Below, one piece after another: positions 6,282-15,258 of a DNA stretch of 46,125 nt. The stretch's first letter is position 1, and each line of letters starts with the position of its first letter. Made by a program: the position numbers and the translations under genes. This DNA is from an uncultured Myxococcales bacterium (GTDB lineage: Bacteria > Myxococcota_A > Bradymonadia > UBA7976 > VGTA01), in assembly GCA_937146725.1 (NCBI GenBank), contig CAKZRU010000170.1:1-46125 (forward strand), in the 5' to 3' direction. The notes beneath the pieces are model-generated. The model did no database searches. It had not been told where the DNA came from and saw only the letters and a list, made by a program, of their open reading frames with translations.

Positions 6282-8561
6282 ATGCCAAATACTTCACAAG
6301 AACATAGTTCTTTTGAGCAAAGCTTGTCAAAAAGCCTAGAGCGGCACCTATTTATTTGGCTGACTCTAAGCTTAAGCTTATTTAGCTTGGAGTTTTTTCA
6401 TATCCTTCAATTTGGTTTTCAGTATTGGGGGGATATTGCGCTAAGCCAATGGGGGATCATGAGTACACTTTCCTTAGTGGTACTCATGGGAATCACTTTT
6501 TTAAAAAAGTCACTGTACTATTCTTGGCCCAAGCTTAAGTTTTATACATGGCCTAGATATTTATTGACCACTGGCTTCTTGTTACTTGCCCTACTGTCAG
6601 TAATTCTTGGTACCCAACTCAGTGTAGAGTGGGCAAGCAAGCAGTTTAGACAGGTCACTTATCGAGGTTTATTTGCAGGGCTTATTGCTGCCTTAATCGC
6701 ATGTTTAAATCTTGTGTTTATGCCAATATTGGCTCGTTTAATGATGACAGCTAGTTCTCGGCTGAGTAAAATACTGAATCTCAAACAAGATGTGCATGAT
6801 CAAAAGTTGAACTCTAAAAAAGTGAATGCCAAACAAATCAAGCTTGCTCTTTTCTTATTCACGGGTCTCTTGGTTTATTATGCCGAGCAGGTGGTAATTC
6901 TGTTTTTGCCTAAGCTTGAAACAGTAGATTTAAGATCTGTGAGTATTTTGTTGTCCGCTTTATGGTGGACTGTGGCTGTCGTAGAACTATTTAAAGATTG
7001 TTTTCAAAAACACCTTCAAAACCCTAGCTTTAAATACTTTAAGCCACATTTTGCTGTGCTTGGCTTTATGTTAATCAGTATGGGTCTAGGTTTAAATACT
7101 ACGTCTCAGCTAAGCCCTGAGCAGTTTTTAAGAATAGATCGAGACAGTGCCTTGAGCTCCATCATGATCAAGCAGTTCCAAAAACTAAGTGATACTGATC
7201 AAGATGGGATGTCGGCTAAATGGGGCGGAGGAGACTGTAATGATCAAAACCCTAAGCAAAGACCTGGTATCATTGATCAAAGACAAAAAGATGTGAATTG
7301 CAATGGACTCACTCGAATGAGTCGCCAGCCTTTTATGCCTCAGGTTAAGGCCCAAAGTACCAACAGCACAAAAAAACAACTAGAAAAGCCAGCCGCTATA
7401 GCTAGCCCTCAAAATGTCATTTTACTCACCATTGATGCTTTACGTTATGATGCTTTCAGAGAGCAAATGCCCTTGACTCAAGAGTTTGCTAAAAAGTCTG
7501 TGGATTTTACCAAAGCTTACAGCGCAGGCGCAGCCACTTATTGGTCTATTCCCGCTTTACTTGGTAGTCGTCCACCTAGTTTTTTTCAAATGGGTCGAGA
7601 TCAAACGCCGGTCAATAGTGAACGCCTTTTGACGGAGGTTTTAAGGGACTCGGCCTTTCATACTGCCTTGTTTGCTAATGTCACCATATTTTTTGTGCGT
7701 GGTCTAAGTCAGGGCGCATATACCAAAAACTATGATACCAGTCGCTACACTGTGCATGGTGCTAAGCCAGGTGCAGCGCATTTAACTAATGGTTTGATCA
7801 AGCATATCGACCGTTGGCAGGCTCAAAAGCTTAAGCCTCAACGTGATCGTTTTTTTGTATGGGGTCATTATTATGATCCACACGATCCATATTTTGAAGT
7901 CCCTACGCATCCGGCTCAAAATCAATCTAGCCAAGAGCGCTATAAGGCCATTGTTCGTTCAGTAGATCAAGAGCTAGGCCGACTTTTTAAGGCTTTAGAA
8001 AAGCGAGACTTACTTAAGAATACGATGATTATTTTAACCGCTGATCATGGCGATGAGTTTTACGACCACAATCATCGCTTTCATGGTAAAACCCTTTATG
8101 ATGAAATGGTTAAAGTGCCACTACTGATATACTCACCCAACTATGAGCCTCAAAAAGTTGATCAAGTCATAAGCCATTTAGATGTTGCACCAACTGTTCT
8201 AGGCCACTTAGGACTCGCTGCAGAAAAACGCTTTATGGGCTTTAATCATGACCAAGCTTTAAGAGCCAAGCTACCCCTCAGCAAGGATGAAGCTTTTTTC
8301 GAGGTCTTACCCGATCAAAATTATGCAAAACACATGGTGGGTTTACGCTTAGGTGATGAAAAGTTGATTTACTCTTTACACCAAGGTGCTATCGAACATT
8401 ATGATTTGCTTACTGATCCTCTAGAACGTCTAAATCTTTTTAGTGATCAAAGGACATACAAAAATAAAGAAATATACACTAAGCTGATGCGCTACACTGA
8501 AGCCCAACTTTATATTCTAAGCCAAGGTAAGGCTGGTGTTAACTTGGTGAAAGCCAAGTAA
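6282..8561 (+). CDS. Membrane-anchored sulfatase/alkaline-phosphatase superfamily enzyme with MopE-like motif
   Basis: Inner-membrane hydrolase or transferase of the sulfatase superfamily (about 759 residues). About seven hydrophobic segments fill residues 25-285, as in LtaS/EptA-type enzymes. A segment resembling MopE-type metal-binding motifs follows near residue 300-345 (DTDQDG...GGDCNDQNP...DVNCNG). The sulfatase domain comes next: LLTIDALRYDAF (first metal Asp), the nucleophile region GAATYWSIPALLGS, WGHYYDPHDPY, and TADHGDEFYDH...FHGKTLYDE. The nucleophile region has no CxPSR, so this is more likely a Thr/Ser-type phospho-group hydrolase or transferase than a formylglycine sulfatase. 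The ATG at 6282 has an AGGTG site 6 bases upstream; a GTG at 6273 is possible but overlaps that site. Substrate unknown. Confidence 0.85.
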   Translation: MPNTSQEHSSFEQSLSKSLERHLFIWLTLSLSLFSLEFFHILQFGFQYWGDIALSQWGIMSTLSLVVLMGITFLKKSLYYSWPKLKFYTWPRYLLTTGFLLLALLSVILGTQLSVEWASKQFRQVTYRGLFAGLIAALIACLNLVFMPILARLMMTASSRLSKILNLKQDVHDQKLNSKKVNAKQIKLALFLFTGLLVYYAEQVVILFLPKLETVDLRSVSILLSALWWTVAVVELFKDCFQKHLQNPSFKYFKPHFAVLGFMLISMGLGLNTTSQLSPEQFLRIDRDSALSSIMIKQFQKLSDTDQDGMSAKWGGGDCNDQNPKQRPGIIDQRQKDVNCNGLTRMSRQPFMPQVKAQSTNSTKKQLEKPAAIASPQNVILLTIDALRYDAFREQMPLTQEFAKKSVDFTKAYSAGAATYWSIPALLGSRPPSFFQMGRDQTPVNSERLLTEVLRDSAFHTALFANVTIFFVRGLSQGAYTKNYDTSRYTVHGAKPGAAHLTNGLIKHIDRWQAQKLKPQRDRFFVWGHYYDPHDPYFEVPTHPAQNQSSQERYKAIVRSVDQELGRLFKALEKRDLLKNTMIILTADHGDEFYDHNHRFHGKTLYDEMVKVPLLIYSPNYEPQKVDQVISHLDVAPTVLGHLGLAAEKRFMGFNHDQALRAKLPLSKDEAFFEVLPDQNYAKHMVGLRLGDEKLIYSLHQGAIEHYDLLTDPLERLNLFSDQRTYKNKEIYTKLMRYTEAQLYILSQGKAGVNLVKAK

Positions 8562-9140
8562 ACAGAGACTAAGTCTTGGGCCGGAGGTAATATCAAGGAC
8601 AAGAAAATAATAATACAATTAGTTAATTTTATTAGATTATAAGGGGTACAGTATTACAGCAAGACAGTCTCAGCTATTCTCAAGAAAATGATTCATCAGA
8701 AAGTCTAATTGTTAAGTAAAAGCTATGAAATATAGCCTAGATATTAACATTAGAAGTAGCCTCTTAAATCCCTTATCGAATAATGATTCTTTATTTTTTT
8801 AGATCATCAACAAAATTTAAATATCAATCAAACACTCAACGCGGGACTTTCATAGGCAGGCAATGTCTATGAGGAAAGAGATAGGCTCACACGTAGTTAA
8901 GGCTGTAGGTAAGCATGTGGACGATTAGGTGATGTGTTTGTGGACGCCTATGCTCATGCAATGGTATGTGAGCGACTTATTCAACCTTGGCTTTAGTGCA
9001 GGTGGCTATATTGTTACGACAACCGAACTAGTTTCCGCTTAGCAAGAACAGCAAATTAAGCTGATCCTTCTTGAGTTCAGCGATTAATCATGTGACTCTA
9101 AGCTAAGAGTATGAGGATCTTGATTAAAGGTTAAAGAAGC
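8562..9140. other. 579-base gap with no clear gene; possible eroded coding sequence
   Basis: I see no convincing complete gene. Between about 8864 and 9087 one plus-strand frame runs from ATG (MSMRKEIG...) with in-frame stops near 8926 and 9040, and another frame reads DVFVDAYAHAMVCERLIQPWL before a stop. This pattern is compatible with an old pseudogene but matches nothing I recognise. The first 250 bases are AT-rich and may hold the promoter of the CAP lipoprotein or other untranslated sequence. Confidence 0.35.
8850..8872. other. 9-bp stem-loop of unknown role
   Basis: TCATAGGCA (8850-8858) pairs with TGTCTATGA (8864-8872) over a 5-base loop, with one G-T wobble. No T-run follows on either strand, so terminator function is not supported. 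It could be part of a small RNA or an operator. Confidence 0.4.
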
Positions 9141-9893
9141 ATGAACTCTAGATACTTAGTAAGAATTATGGGATATACGCTTAGCTTCATAAATCTAATG
9201 GCCTGTGTAGATACAGTGGTGATTGATGATGAGGAGAGCATAGAGGGGATGTCGGTCGAAAATGGCGGAGTAAGCTATGAATGGCCAGGTGGCTCTTATA
9301 TGACCGGAACCATGACTGAAGGTGAGATGCCTGCCGGTGAGATGCCTGCCGGTGAGATGCCTGCCGGTGAGATGCCTGCCCATGAGATGCCTGCCGGTGA
9401 GATGCCTGCCGGTGAGATGCCTGCCGGTGAAATGCCTGCCGGTGAGATGCCTGCCGGTAATCCGGATCCAATGACGCCGGACTATGCTCTTGAGATGCTA
9501 GAGTATGTGAATCAGTTTAGGCAAACCGGTGGTCGCTGTGGTGATCAAGATTTGCCAAGCGTTGCTCCGTTAGCATTACACCCTTTACTCAATCAAGCCG
9601 CTTTAGCCCATGCAGAAGATATGGCGGTTAATAATTACTTTAACCATACTTCTCAAGATGGGCGTAGTCCGGGAGATCGGATTTCTGCAACCGGATATCT
9701 GGGGAATGGATACGGCGAAAATATTGCGGCAGGCAATGCTAGTGCTTTCGCAACCTTTGAGCAGTGGAAAAACTCAGCAGGACACTGTGAGAATATGCTT
9801 CGTGCCAGATTTAATGAGCTTGGCGTTGGGTATTATAACCAAGCAGGCTCACAGTATCGAAACTATTGGGTACAAAAGTTTTCGACACGCTGA
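9141..9893 (+). CDS. CAP-domain (SCP/PR-1-like) lipoprotein with GEMPA repeat linker
   Basis: Secreted lipoprotein with a CAP (cysteine-rich secretory/antigen 5/PR-1) domain. Signal peptide and lipobox (NLMAC, Cys22) are followed by an acidic stretch, nine GEMPA/HEMPA units, and the CAP domain from about residue 112: LEYVNQFRQTGG, LAHAEDMAVNNYFNHTSQDGRSPGDRI, YGENIAAG and WKNSAGHCENML. The two histidines (FNHTS and GHC) and two glutamates (HAED and GENI) typical of bacterial CAP cavities are present. Bacterial CAP proteins are exported and poorly defined; lipid binding or protease-like roles have been proposed. The domain ends at the stop (WVQKFSTR), as usual. AAAGG precedes the ATG. It is convergent with the secreted sulfatase gene. 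Confidence 0.92.
   Translation: MNSRYLVRIMGYTLSFINLMACVDTVVIDDEESIEGMSVENGGVSYEWPGGSYMTGTMTEGEMPAGEMPAGEMPAGEMPAHEMPAGEMPAGEMPAGEMPAGEMPAGNPDPMTPDYALEMLEYVNQFRQTGGRCGDQDLPSVAPLALHPLLNQAALAHAEDMAVNNYFNHTSQDGRSPGDRISATGYLGNGYGENIAAGNASAFATFEQWKNSAGHCENMLRARFNELGVGYYNQAGSQYRNYWVQKFSTR
9321..9455 (+). repeat. Coding tandem repeat, 9 x 15 bp (GEMPA)
   Basis: Nine in-frame 15-base units (GGTGAGATGCCTGCC), one starting CAT instead of GGT and one with GAA for GAG. At protein level the unit is the same as in the lipoprotein at 33-659, and at DNA level it differs by one synonymous base. Confidence 0.97.
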
Positions 9894-9939
9894 AGATTTT
9901 GACTTGAGCGGTCGCCAAAGTTGTTCTTAATAAGTGTTT

Positions 9940-12141
9940 TTATTTTTTGGGCTTTAGCCAAGCTTTAGGAAAACTCTTAGGAAAATCTGAACTTAAAGCA
10001 TTGGCAGCGCCAAAGGTTTTCTTTGACCAAGTTCTTGGCCGAGACAAATAGATCGCAAGTGGATCTAAAGCCGTTTGAGTGAGAATGGGGTGCGTATCAC
10101 TTAAGTTCTTGCTTTCTTTAAGGTCAGTATCAAGATTATATGCCTCTACTGAACCAGGACCACGATAAATAACCTTGGCAGGACCAACTTTTAGAGTGAA
10201 CTGCTCAACACCTTTGCTGGCCATAACGGCTTGGGGATAGGCATCGCTTACGCTGTGTTGCTCACTCAAATCACGACCTTGGACCTTATCATTAAACTTG
10301 GCACCAATCAGGGTTGCTAAAGTGGGCAACAGGTCAACACCATCAGCTCCGGCTTCAAAGCGACCAGCGCCAATTGACTTAGGCCAACGAATCATCAAGG
10401 GCACATTGATAAGCTCTTGGTAGAGAGAGTGCCCATGGCCACAAGAGCCATGCTCCCAAAACTCATCGCCATGGTCAGCCGATACAATAATCATGGTTTC
10501 GTCATAAATTCCTTCCGCTTTAAGTGTTTTAACTAACTCACCAAAGTGGAAGTCATTGAAGGCAATTTCATTTTCATAAAGCGCTTCAACACGCTCTTTA
10601 TCAGTATCAGAAGGGGCACCCTTTTCCTTAAGGTCAGCAAGCTCACCACCGGTAATATTCTTCATGTAGCGACCCTTGTACTCTTTGCTAAAGTAGTCCT
10701 TGATGTACTCTTTATGACGACGATAGGTCACATGGGGATCACTGGTGCCCAAATACAGATAAAATGGCTTCTTTTTACGTTTTTTGATAAAGCGCTTAGC
10801 TGATTTTACCACCGCTTTGGCGTTGTTGGCTTTTGATTCGCGAATAAAGTTGGTAAAGGTTTGAAAACCTTGATCAAAATCCCAACGATCGCTGACATAA
10901 CCATTACTTACATACCCACCGGTATGATAGCCATTCTTTTTGAAAAGCTCAGCGATTGTTGTGTAAGATTTAGGGAGTTTCGCCTTATGGTTGTAGACCT
11001 TATGAGCAATGGGATATACACCGGTAAAAAGGCTAGCATGGCTTGCCTTTGACTCATTCCCCTGTACATAAAAAGGCTCATAAACCATGCTTTCTTTAGC
11101 GAGAGTTACAAGGTTTGGAGTTTTGACTTTTTTACGTCCATTGGAGTTCTTAACTTCGTAAAAGGGAAGTTTGTCAGCTCTTAAGGTATCAATGAGCCAA
11201 AAGACAACATATTTAGGCTTATTCAGCTTAACGGCTTTACCGGCTTTAAACCCACCAATTTGACCGTTGAGTTTAACAGTTCCCTCTCCGGTATTGCGTA
11301 ACATTAAGCGGACTGCTTTTCCGGTAAACTCTTTCAGATTAAGCTTATAATCACCTTTAGCTAAACCAAGTTTTTGAGCTTTTTTACCATCAAGTTGCGT
11401 CCAAACTTCTACCGAACCACCTGAAGCTTTACCCTTAAGTAAACTACTGTTTGCGCTTGGCGACACATAATAATCAATCCCCTGCCCACCGGCTAAACTA
11501 ATGTTTTTGCCTGCTGATCGTGCTAAAAACGCTTGGAGTTTACCTTCGTCTGAAGGTAATTCAGTGGCCGAAGGTAGGCCTAGTCTAATCGCACGAATGG
11601 CCGCCGGAGACTTACCGCCACCTTTGAGTTCATGGCGCTTGCGAAAGTGTAACTTTACCTTAACCAACGAAGTGCTACTTACAGCCTTAGCTGGGACCTT
11701 AATCCGAACACTTTGCCAGTCATTATCCTTAAAGTTGATATTTTTAATCTTTTGTCCACCCACAAAAACATCCATCACTTGTTTAGCGCCGGTGGGGGCT
11801 AAAACAACATCAAGCGCTAGATCTTTTTTAGCGAGCTCCCTGGTGATTGGAAGCCAAAAGTCCGCTCTAATGCTTTGAGGTAAAGCGGCTTTACGCCCTT
11901 TGAATGAATAGTCGTAAACCCAACGGCGACGAGCATCTCGTAAGTATTTGACCGCACTCATTTGACTCAGGTCAGCGATCACACCTGACTCATAAACATG
12001 TGCATTGGGCAGGTTATCCACCAAGTTATAGCCTAAGTTAGGACTAGCAAGTCCTGCTGTAGACCAAATAAGAGTCATGCTTAGTACAAGAGTAAGCGAG
12101 CCAAAAAGCTGTCTTACCGGTTTTGATATTGCTGTATTCAC
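9940..12141 (-). CDS. Secreted sulfatase-superfamily hydrolase with N-terminal beta-rich domain
   Basis: Exported enzyme of the sulfatase superfamily, 733 residues. A signal peptide (residues 1-32, ending ...STAGLA) is followed by about 280 residues of probable beta-sandwich sequence, then the catalytic domain: WLIDTLRADKLPFY (metal Asp), NESKASHASLFTGVYP at the nucleophile site, TSDPHVTYRRH, and VSADHGDEFWEHGSCGHGHSLYQE. The nucleophile position aligns Ser-Lys-Ala-Ser-His with the usual Cys-x-Pro-Ser-Arg, so the Cys, Pro and Arg are all replaced; it might be a Ser-type sulfatase or a phosphoesterase. GTG start with AAGGAG 10 bases upstream. No in-window neighbour on this strand makes an obvious operon; the PP2C gene lies upstream at a distance of 126 bases. 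Confidence 0.87.
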   Translation of the reverse strand: MNTAISKPVRQLFGSLTLVLSMTLIWSTAGLASPNLGYNLVDNLPNAHVYESGVIADLSQMSAVKYLRDARRRWVYDYSFKGRKAALPQSIRADFWLPITRELAKKDLALDVVLAPTGAKQVMDVFVGGQKIKNINFKDNDWQSVRIKVPAKAVSSTSLVKVKLHFRKRHELKGGGKSPAAIRAIRLGLPSATELPSDEGKLQAFLARSAGKNISLAGGQGIDYYVSPSANSSLLKGKASGGSVEVWTQLDGKKAQKLGLAKGDYKLNLKEFTGKAVRLMLRNTGEGTVKLNGQIGGFKAGKAVKLNKPKYVVFWLIDTLRADKLPFYEVKNSNGRKKVKTPNLVTLAKESMVYEPFYVQGNESKASHASLFTGVYPIAHKVYNHKAKLPKSYTTIAELFKKNGYHTGGYVSNGYVSDRWDFDQGFQTFTNFIRESKANNAKAVVKSAKRFIKKRKKKPFYLYLGTSDPHVTYRRHKEYIKDYFSKEYKGRYMKNITGGELADLKEKGAPSDTDKERVEALYENEIAFNDFHFGELVKTLKAEGIYDETMIIVSADHGDEFWEHGSCGHGHSLYQELINVPLMIRWPKSIGAGRFEAGADGVDLLPTLATLIGAKFNDKVQGRDLSEQHSVSDAYPQAVMASKGVEQFTLKVGPAKVIYRGPGSVEAYNLDTDLKESKNLSDTHPILTQTALDPLAIYLSRPRTWSKKTFGAANALSSDFPKSFPKAWLKPKK

Positions 12142-12234
12142 GCGAAAATAGCTCCTTCTTAAACAAAGTAAAAAGTCAATGGTTACAATAGGTTTAAATG
12201 AATTTAGGGGGTCGTCAGAGACAAGGGGAATCAG

Positions 12235-12263
12235 TTTGCTCAGATGCTGTTAGATTGAGCAAA
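12235..12263 (-). terminator. Hairpin just after the PP2C-cNMP gene
   Basis: TTTGCTC (12235-12241) and GAGCAAA (12257-12263) form a perfect 7-bp stem with a 15-base loop, starting 4 bases after the stop of the minus-strand phosphatase gene. Position suits a terminator or mRNA 3' end, but no U-run follows, so function is uncertain. Confidence 0.3.
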
Positions 12264-12267
12264 GTCA

Positions 12268-13509
12268 TTAATCAGCCTCTAACACCGATTCCATGTGTAG
12301 GTCTCTTTTCATGCGCTCTAAATCTTGAGTGGTGTAGCGTAAGCGTTGGTTGAGTACCTGCATGAAGCACCATAAAAGCTTTACGGCAATTTCATTATTT
12401 TGCTGCATCAATTGGAAAAGCGGACGACGTTTGACCACAATGACTCGGGTTTCGGTCTCGGCCACTGCAGAAGCTGAGCGAACATTGCGATCCATGAGAG
12501 CCATCTCACCAAAATGGCCTCCTTGGCTCATTTTGATGACGACTTGATTGCCCTTACGGATACTGACCTCTCCGTCAAGAATCACAAACATTTCATCGCC
12601 CTTTACGCCTTCATCAAAGATTAACTCACCAGCCTTATAGTGACGCTGGGTACTTGAGTTAAGAACTTCAATAAGCTCCACATATTCCAAATGTTGGAAA
12701 ATAGGCATCTGTCTTAGGATATTTAGTCGGAAAGCAATATCATCACTTTGGGCACCGCGGCTTTGAATCTGCACAATTAAGCCAGTAATGTTATCTTTAC
12801 CACCTCTGGCATTGGCAATATCAACATAGCGCTGTGGTGCGCTTTCAAAGTCACCTTCAGTTAAAATACTATTGACCTCTGCATCACTTTCAAAATAGTT
12901 AGAAAGTCCATCACTACACAGTAAAAATTGATCGCCATCCGCGACTTCAAAGTCTAACAAATCAACTTCTACATCCGCATAAACACCGACAGCTCTAGTT
13001 AAAGCATTACGATAAGGTGAGGTTTCCGCTTCTTCTGGAGTAATCTTTTTGCTTCTAATCAACTCTCGAATAAGGGAATGGTCTTCGGTGAGTTGAAAGA
13101 CCTCTCCTTGGCGAATAAGGTATACTCGACTGTCACCAACATGGGCAATATAGCCTCGTGTTGGAGTAAGTAATAGCAATGAGACGGTAGTGCCCATACC
13201 GCGCTTTGAGATATCTCTTTCCGCTTCAGCATGAATATCACGACCGGCCTTTCGAACCGCTCTTTCCAAAAGGGATAATAATTTTTGGCGAGTTTCTTCG
13301 CTTTCGTCACTGGTGATCTCTTGCAAGCCTTCACGAACTAACTTTTGGGTGCTCTCAACCGCAGTTGCGCTGGCAACTTCACCCGCCGCATGTCCGCCCA
13401 TACCATCAGCGACAATATAGAGTTTACTTTTGGGGTCGATTAAAAAGGTATCTTCATTAGATCTTTTTTTCCTGCCAATATCAGTATGTGCTTGAGCGAT
13501 AATTTGCAT
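12268..13509 (-). CDS. PP2C-type Ser/Thr phosphatase fused to a cyclic-nucleotide-binding domain
   Basis: Cytoplasmic metal-dependent protein phosphatase, 413 residues. Residues 1-245 hold PP2C motifs in order: SNEDTFLID, VADGMGGHAAGEVAS, GMGTTVSLLLL, AHVGDSRVYLIR, LTEDHSLIREL, LLCSDGLSNYF and GKDNITGLIVQ. Metal-binding aspartates are present. Residues about 265-395 form a cNMP-binding (CAP-ED) fold: PIFQHLEYVELIEVL, FDEGVKGDEMFVILDGEVSI, GGHFGEMALMDRNVRSASAVAE. It likely dephosphorylates targets of Hanks-type kinases, with activity or location tuned by the C-terminal domain; ligand binding is inferred from fold only. I start at the ATG after AAGGAG (8-base spacing); an in-frame extension of 19 codons lacks PP2C homology. 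It is divergent from the PEGA protein and near a kinase. Confidence 0.92.
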   Translation of the reverse strand: MQIIAQAHTDIGRKKRSNEDTFLIDPKSKLYIVADGMGGHAAGEVASATAVESTQKLVREGLQEITSDESEETRQKLLSLLERAVRKAGRDIHAEAERDISKRGMGTTVSLLLLTPTRGYIAHVGDSRVYLIRQGEVFQLTEDHSLIRELIRSKKITPEEAETSPYRNALTRAVGVYADVEVDLLDFEVADGDQFLLCSDGLSNYFESDAEVNSILTEGDFESAPQRYVDIANARGGKDNITGLIVQIQSRGAQSDDIAFRLNILRQMPIFQHLEYVELIEVLNSSTQRHYKAGELIFDEGVKGDEMFVILDGEVSIRKGNQVVIKMSQGGHFGEMALMDRNVRSASAVAETETRVIVVKRRPLFQLMQQNNEIAVKLLWCFMQVLNQRLRYTTQDLERMKRDLHMESVLEAD

Positions 13510-13842
13510 ATGAGTTCTCTCCTTAAGCATTAAAATTAAGGCTGATTTATGCTTGAGTATAATCAATAATTGTCAAAAGTTTACTTGGATAAGCTCCGAA
13601 GTCTTTAAATCATTGCTTATTCTTACTGTACTGTACAGCGAATGTCACTTAATCTTTGTGATAATCGTTTAACAAACACCCAAGTACACATGCGACCGAA
13701 TTTAAGCTCAGACTGATTAGTATGAGTAAGCTAAACACTGTATATTGAAGTATTTTACTATGTTTTTTCTTTTGAAACGCTTAAGCTTGTTTTGGTTAAT
13801 TTGTGATCATCTGTTTTATTTTGCACTTTAAGGAATACTAAT
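13510..13842. promoter_or_regulatory. Divergent intergenic region between phosphatase and PEGA protein
   Basis: 333 AT-rich bases separating two divergent genes; it must carry both promoters. I cannot assign -35/-10 elements with confidence. The AAGGAG ribosome site of the phosphatase and AAGGA of the PEGA protein bound it. Confidence 0.5.
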
Positions 13843-15045
13843 ATGCGCTTTTATCACTTGATCTTTTCCATATCGATGATGCTATTATTGCAACTTAATC
13901 TACTCAGTTCAAAAGCTTTTGCGGATTCTAAACGTACTGCCAATGCAAGAGCTTGGGTTCAACGTGGAGAAGCTGCACTAAAAGATGGTCATTTACGTGA
14001 AGCTCTATTAGCCTTTGAATCCGCCGAACGCTATCAATCGAGTATTAATCATAAAATGATGATTGCTAAAGTATATGAAGCAATGCCAAAAGCAGATGCC
14101 TGCCTAAGAGCCATTAATACTTGGCGCTCTGTACTTTCTACCTTAAAAGCTGAAAAGTCAGCACTTGTGCCCAAAGCTGAAACTAAAATCAAAAAACTAA
14201 TCGAAAAGTGTACTCGAAAAGTCAGTATTATTTCGCAACCCTCGGGCGCTAAAGTATGGGTTGATGACGAGCTTGTTGGTTTTTCTCCCTTACTGATTGA
14301 AGTGAGCGCCGAGGCGAAGCAGGTCAAAACTCAGCTCCAAAATCAGACACAAAAGCAAAAACTTAAAGCAGATCAATCAGAGCTCTCATTTAAGTTTGGA
14401 ACACAGGCCAGTACTGCCCATAAAACAGAGCCGGCGACTCAGTCTCCATATCAAAAGGCTTCCAATACACTCACCACTACAAAAAACTCAGCGATCAAGT
14501 TTCAAGCTCAGTTAAATTGTCGAGCCTTAGTGGAGCAAGATTATCAAGACTTATCGTCATGCCAATCACGAGCCCTGTGGGAAGGTGATCAATTTAAGCT
14601 GAGTTTTGAGTCTGATCAAGCCGTGTATTTATATGTTTTTCTCAGTAATTCTACCGGACAACGTCAAACTTTGTTTCCAAGAGATAACAGCCCTAACTTA
14701 TTGCCGGCTCATACCAAGAGTGAACTACCGATGGGGCAATGGTTCACCCTAGATGATGTTGGACCAGTCACCGAAACGATCCATGTTGTTTATGCAAGAA
14801 ATCCGGTACCTGCTTTTGAAGCCCTACGTATTTTGGATGTACCGGCTCAAAAAAATATGAAAATTAAAACCTTGGCGATGACCTCAATGAGAGGTGTTGT
14901 TCTTCCAAGTTCTAACGCTAACCAAGGTTTAAAGCTCTCTGTATCAAATACTCTTGATGACCAATCACAGTTTATTGGACGCGATGAAATTAATCGTGTT
15001 GAGTTTGAACTCTTTCATCAAGGCGCTCGTCCCAAAGCCCAATAA
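13843..15045 (+). CDS. Exported protein with TPR-like, PEGA and DUF4384 domains
   Basis: Periplasmic or envelope protein, 400 residues. A signal peptide (residues 1-28, ...KAFA) precedes TPR-like helices (WVQRGEAALKDGHLREALLAFESAERY), then a short PEGA domain near residue 127-155 (VSIISQPSGAKVWVDDELVGFSPLLIEV), a Gln/Lys/Thr-rich linker, and a DUF4384 domain (residues about 240-335: FKLSFESDQAVYLYVFLS, LFPRDNSPNLLPAHTKSELP, VYARNPVPAFEALR). PEGA and DUF4384 commonly accompany Hanks-type kinases in these bacteria; DUF4384 is thought to be an extracytoplasmic binding module, with no defined ligand. It is followed by a transmembrane kinase on the same strand (213-base gap), which suggests a functional pair. 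Start supported by AAGGAATACTAAT before the ATG. Confidence 0.85.
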   Translation: MRFYHLIFSISMMLLLQLNLLSSKAFADSKRTANARAWVQRGEAALKDGHLREALLAFESAERYQSSINHKMMIAKVYEAMPKADACLRAINTWRSVLSTLKAEKSALVPKAETKIKKLIEKCTRKVSIISQPSGAKVWVDDELVGFSPLLIEVSAEAKQVKTQLQNQTQKQKLKADQSELSFKFGTQASTAHKTEPATQSPYQKASNTLTTTKNSAIKFQAQLNCRALVEQDYQDLSSCQSRALWEGDQFKLSFESDQAVYLYVFLSNSTGQRQTLFPRDNSPNLLPAHTKSELPMGQWFTLDDVGPVTETIHVVYARNPVPAFEALRILDVPAQKNMKIKTLAMTSMRGVVLPSSNANQGLKLSVSNTLDDQSQFIGRDEINRVEFELFHQGARPKAQ

Positions 15046-15258
15046 AATCAATCCAATGGTCAAAGAAGTGGACTCAACAGACCATAAAGCTATGCATCCC
15101 CTAAGCAATGGTATGTTTTGGTAAGGTAAGTTAAGGGAAGTTTATTGAGTAAGATAAGTTTAGTTTGCAAAGCGCATGTAAATTGATACTTACTACACTT
15201 GCTTACACACAAAAGCACTAATCATTAACTAAGATTTGGTTTGATGAGGAGAACTTGC

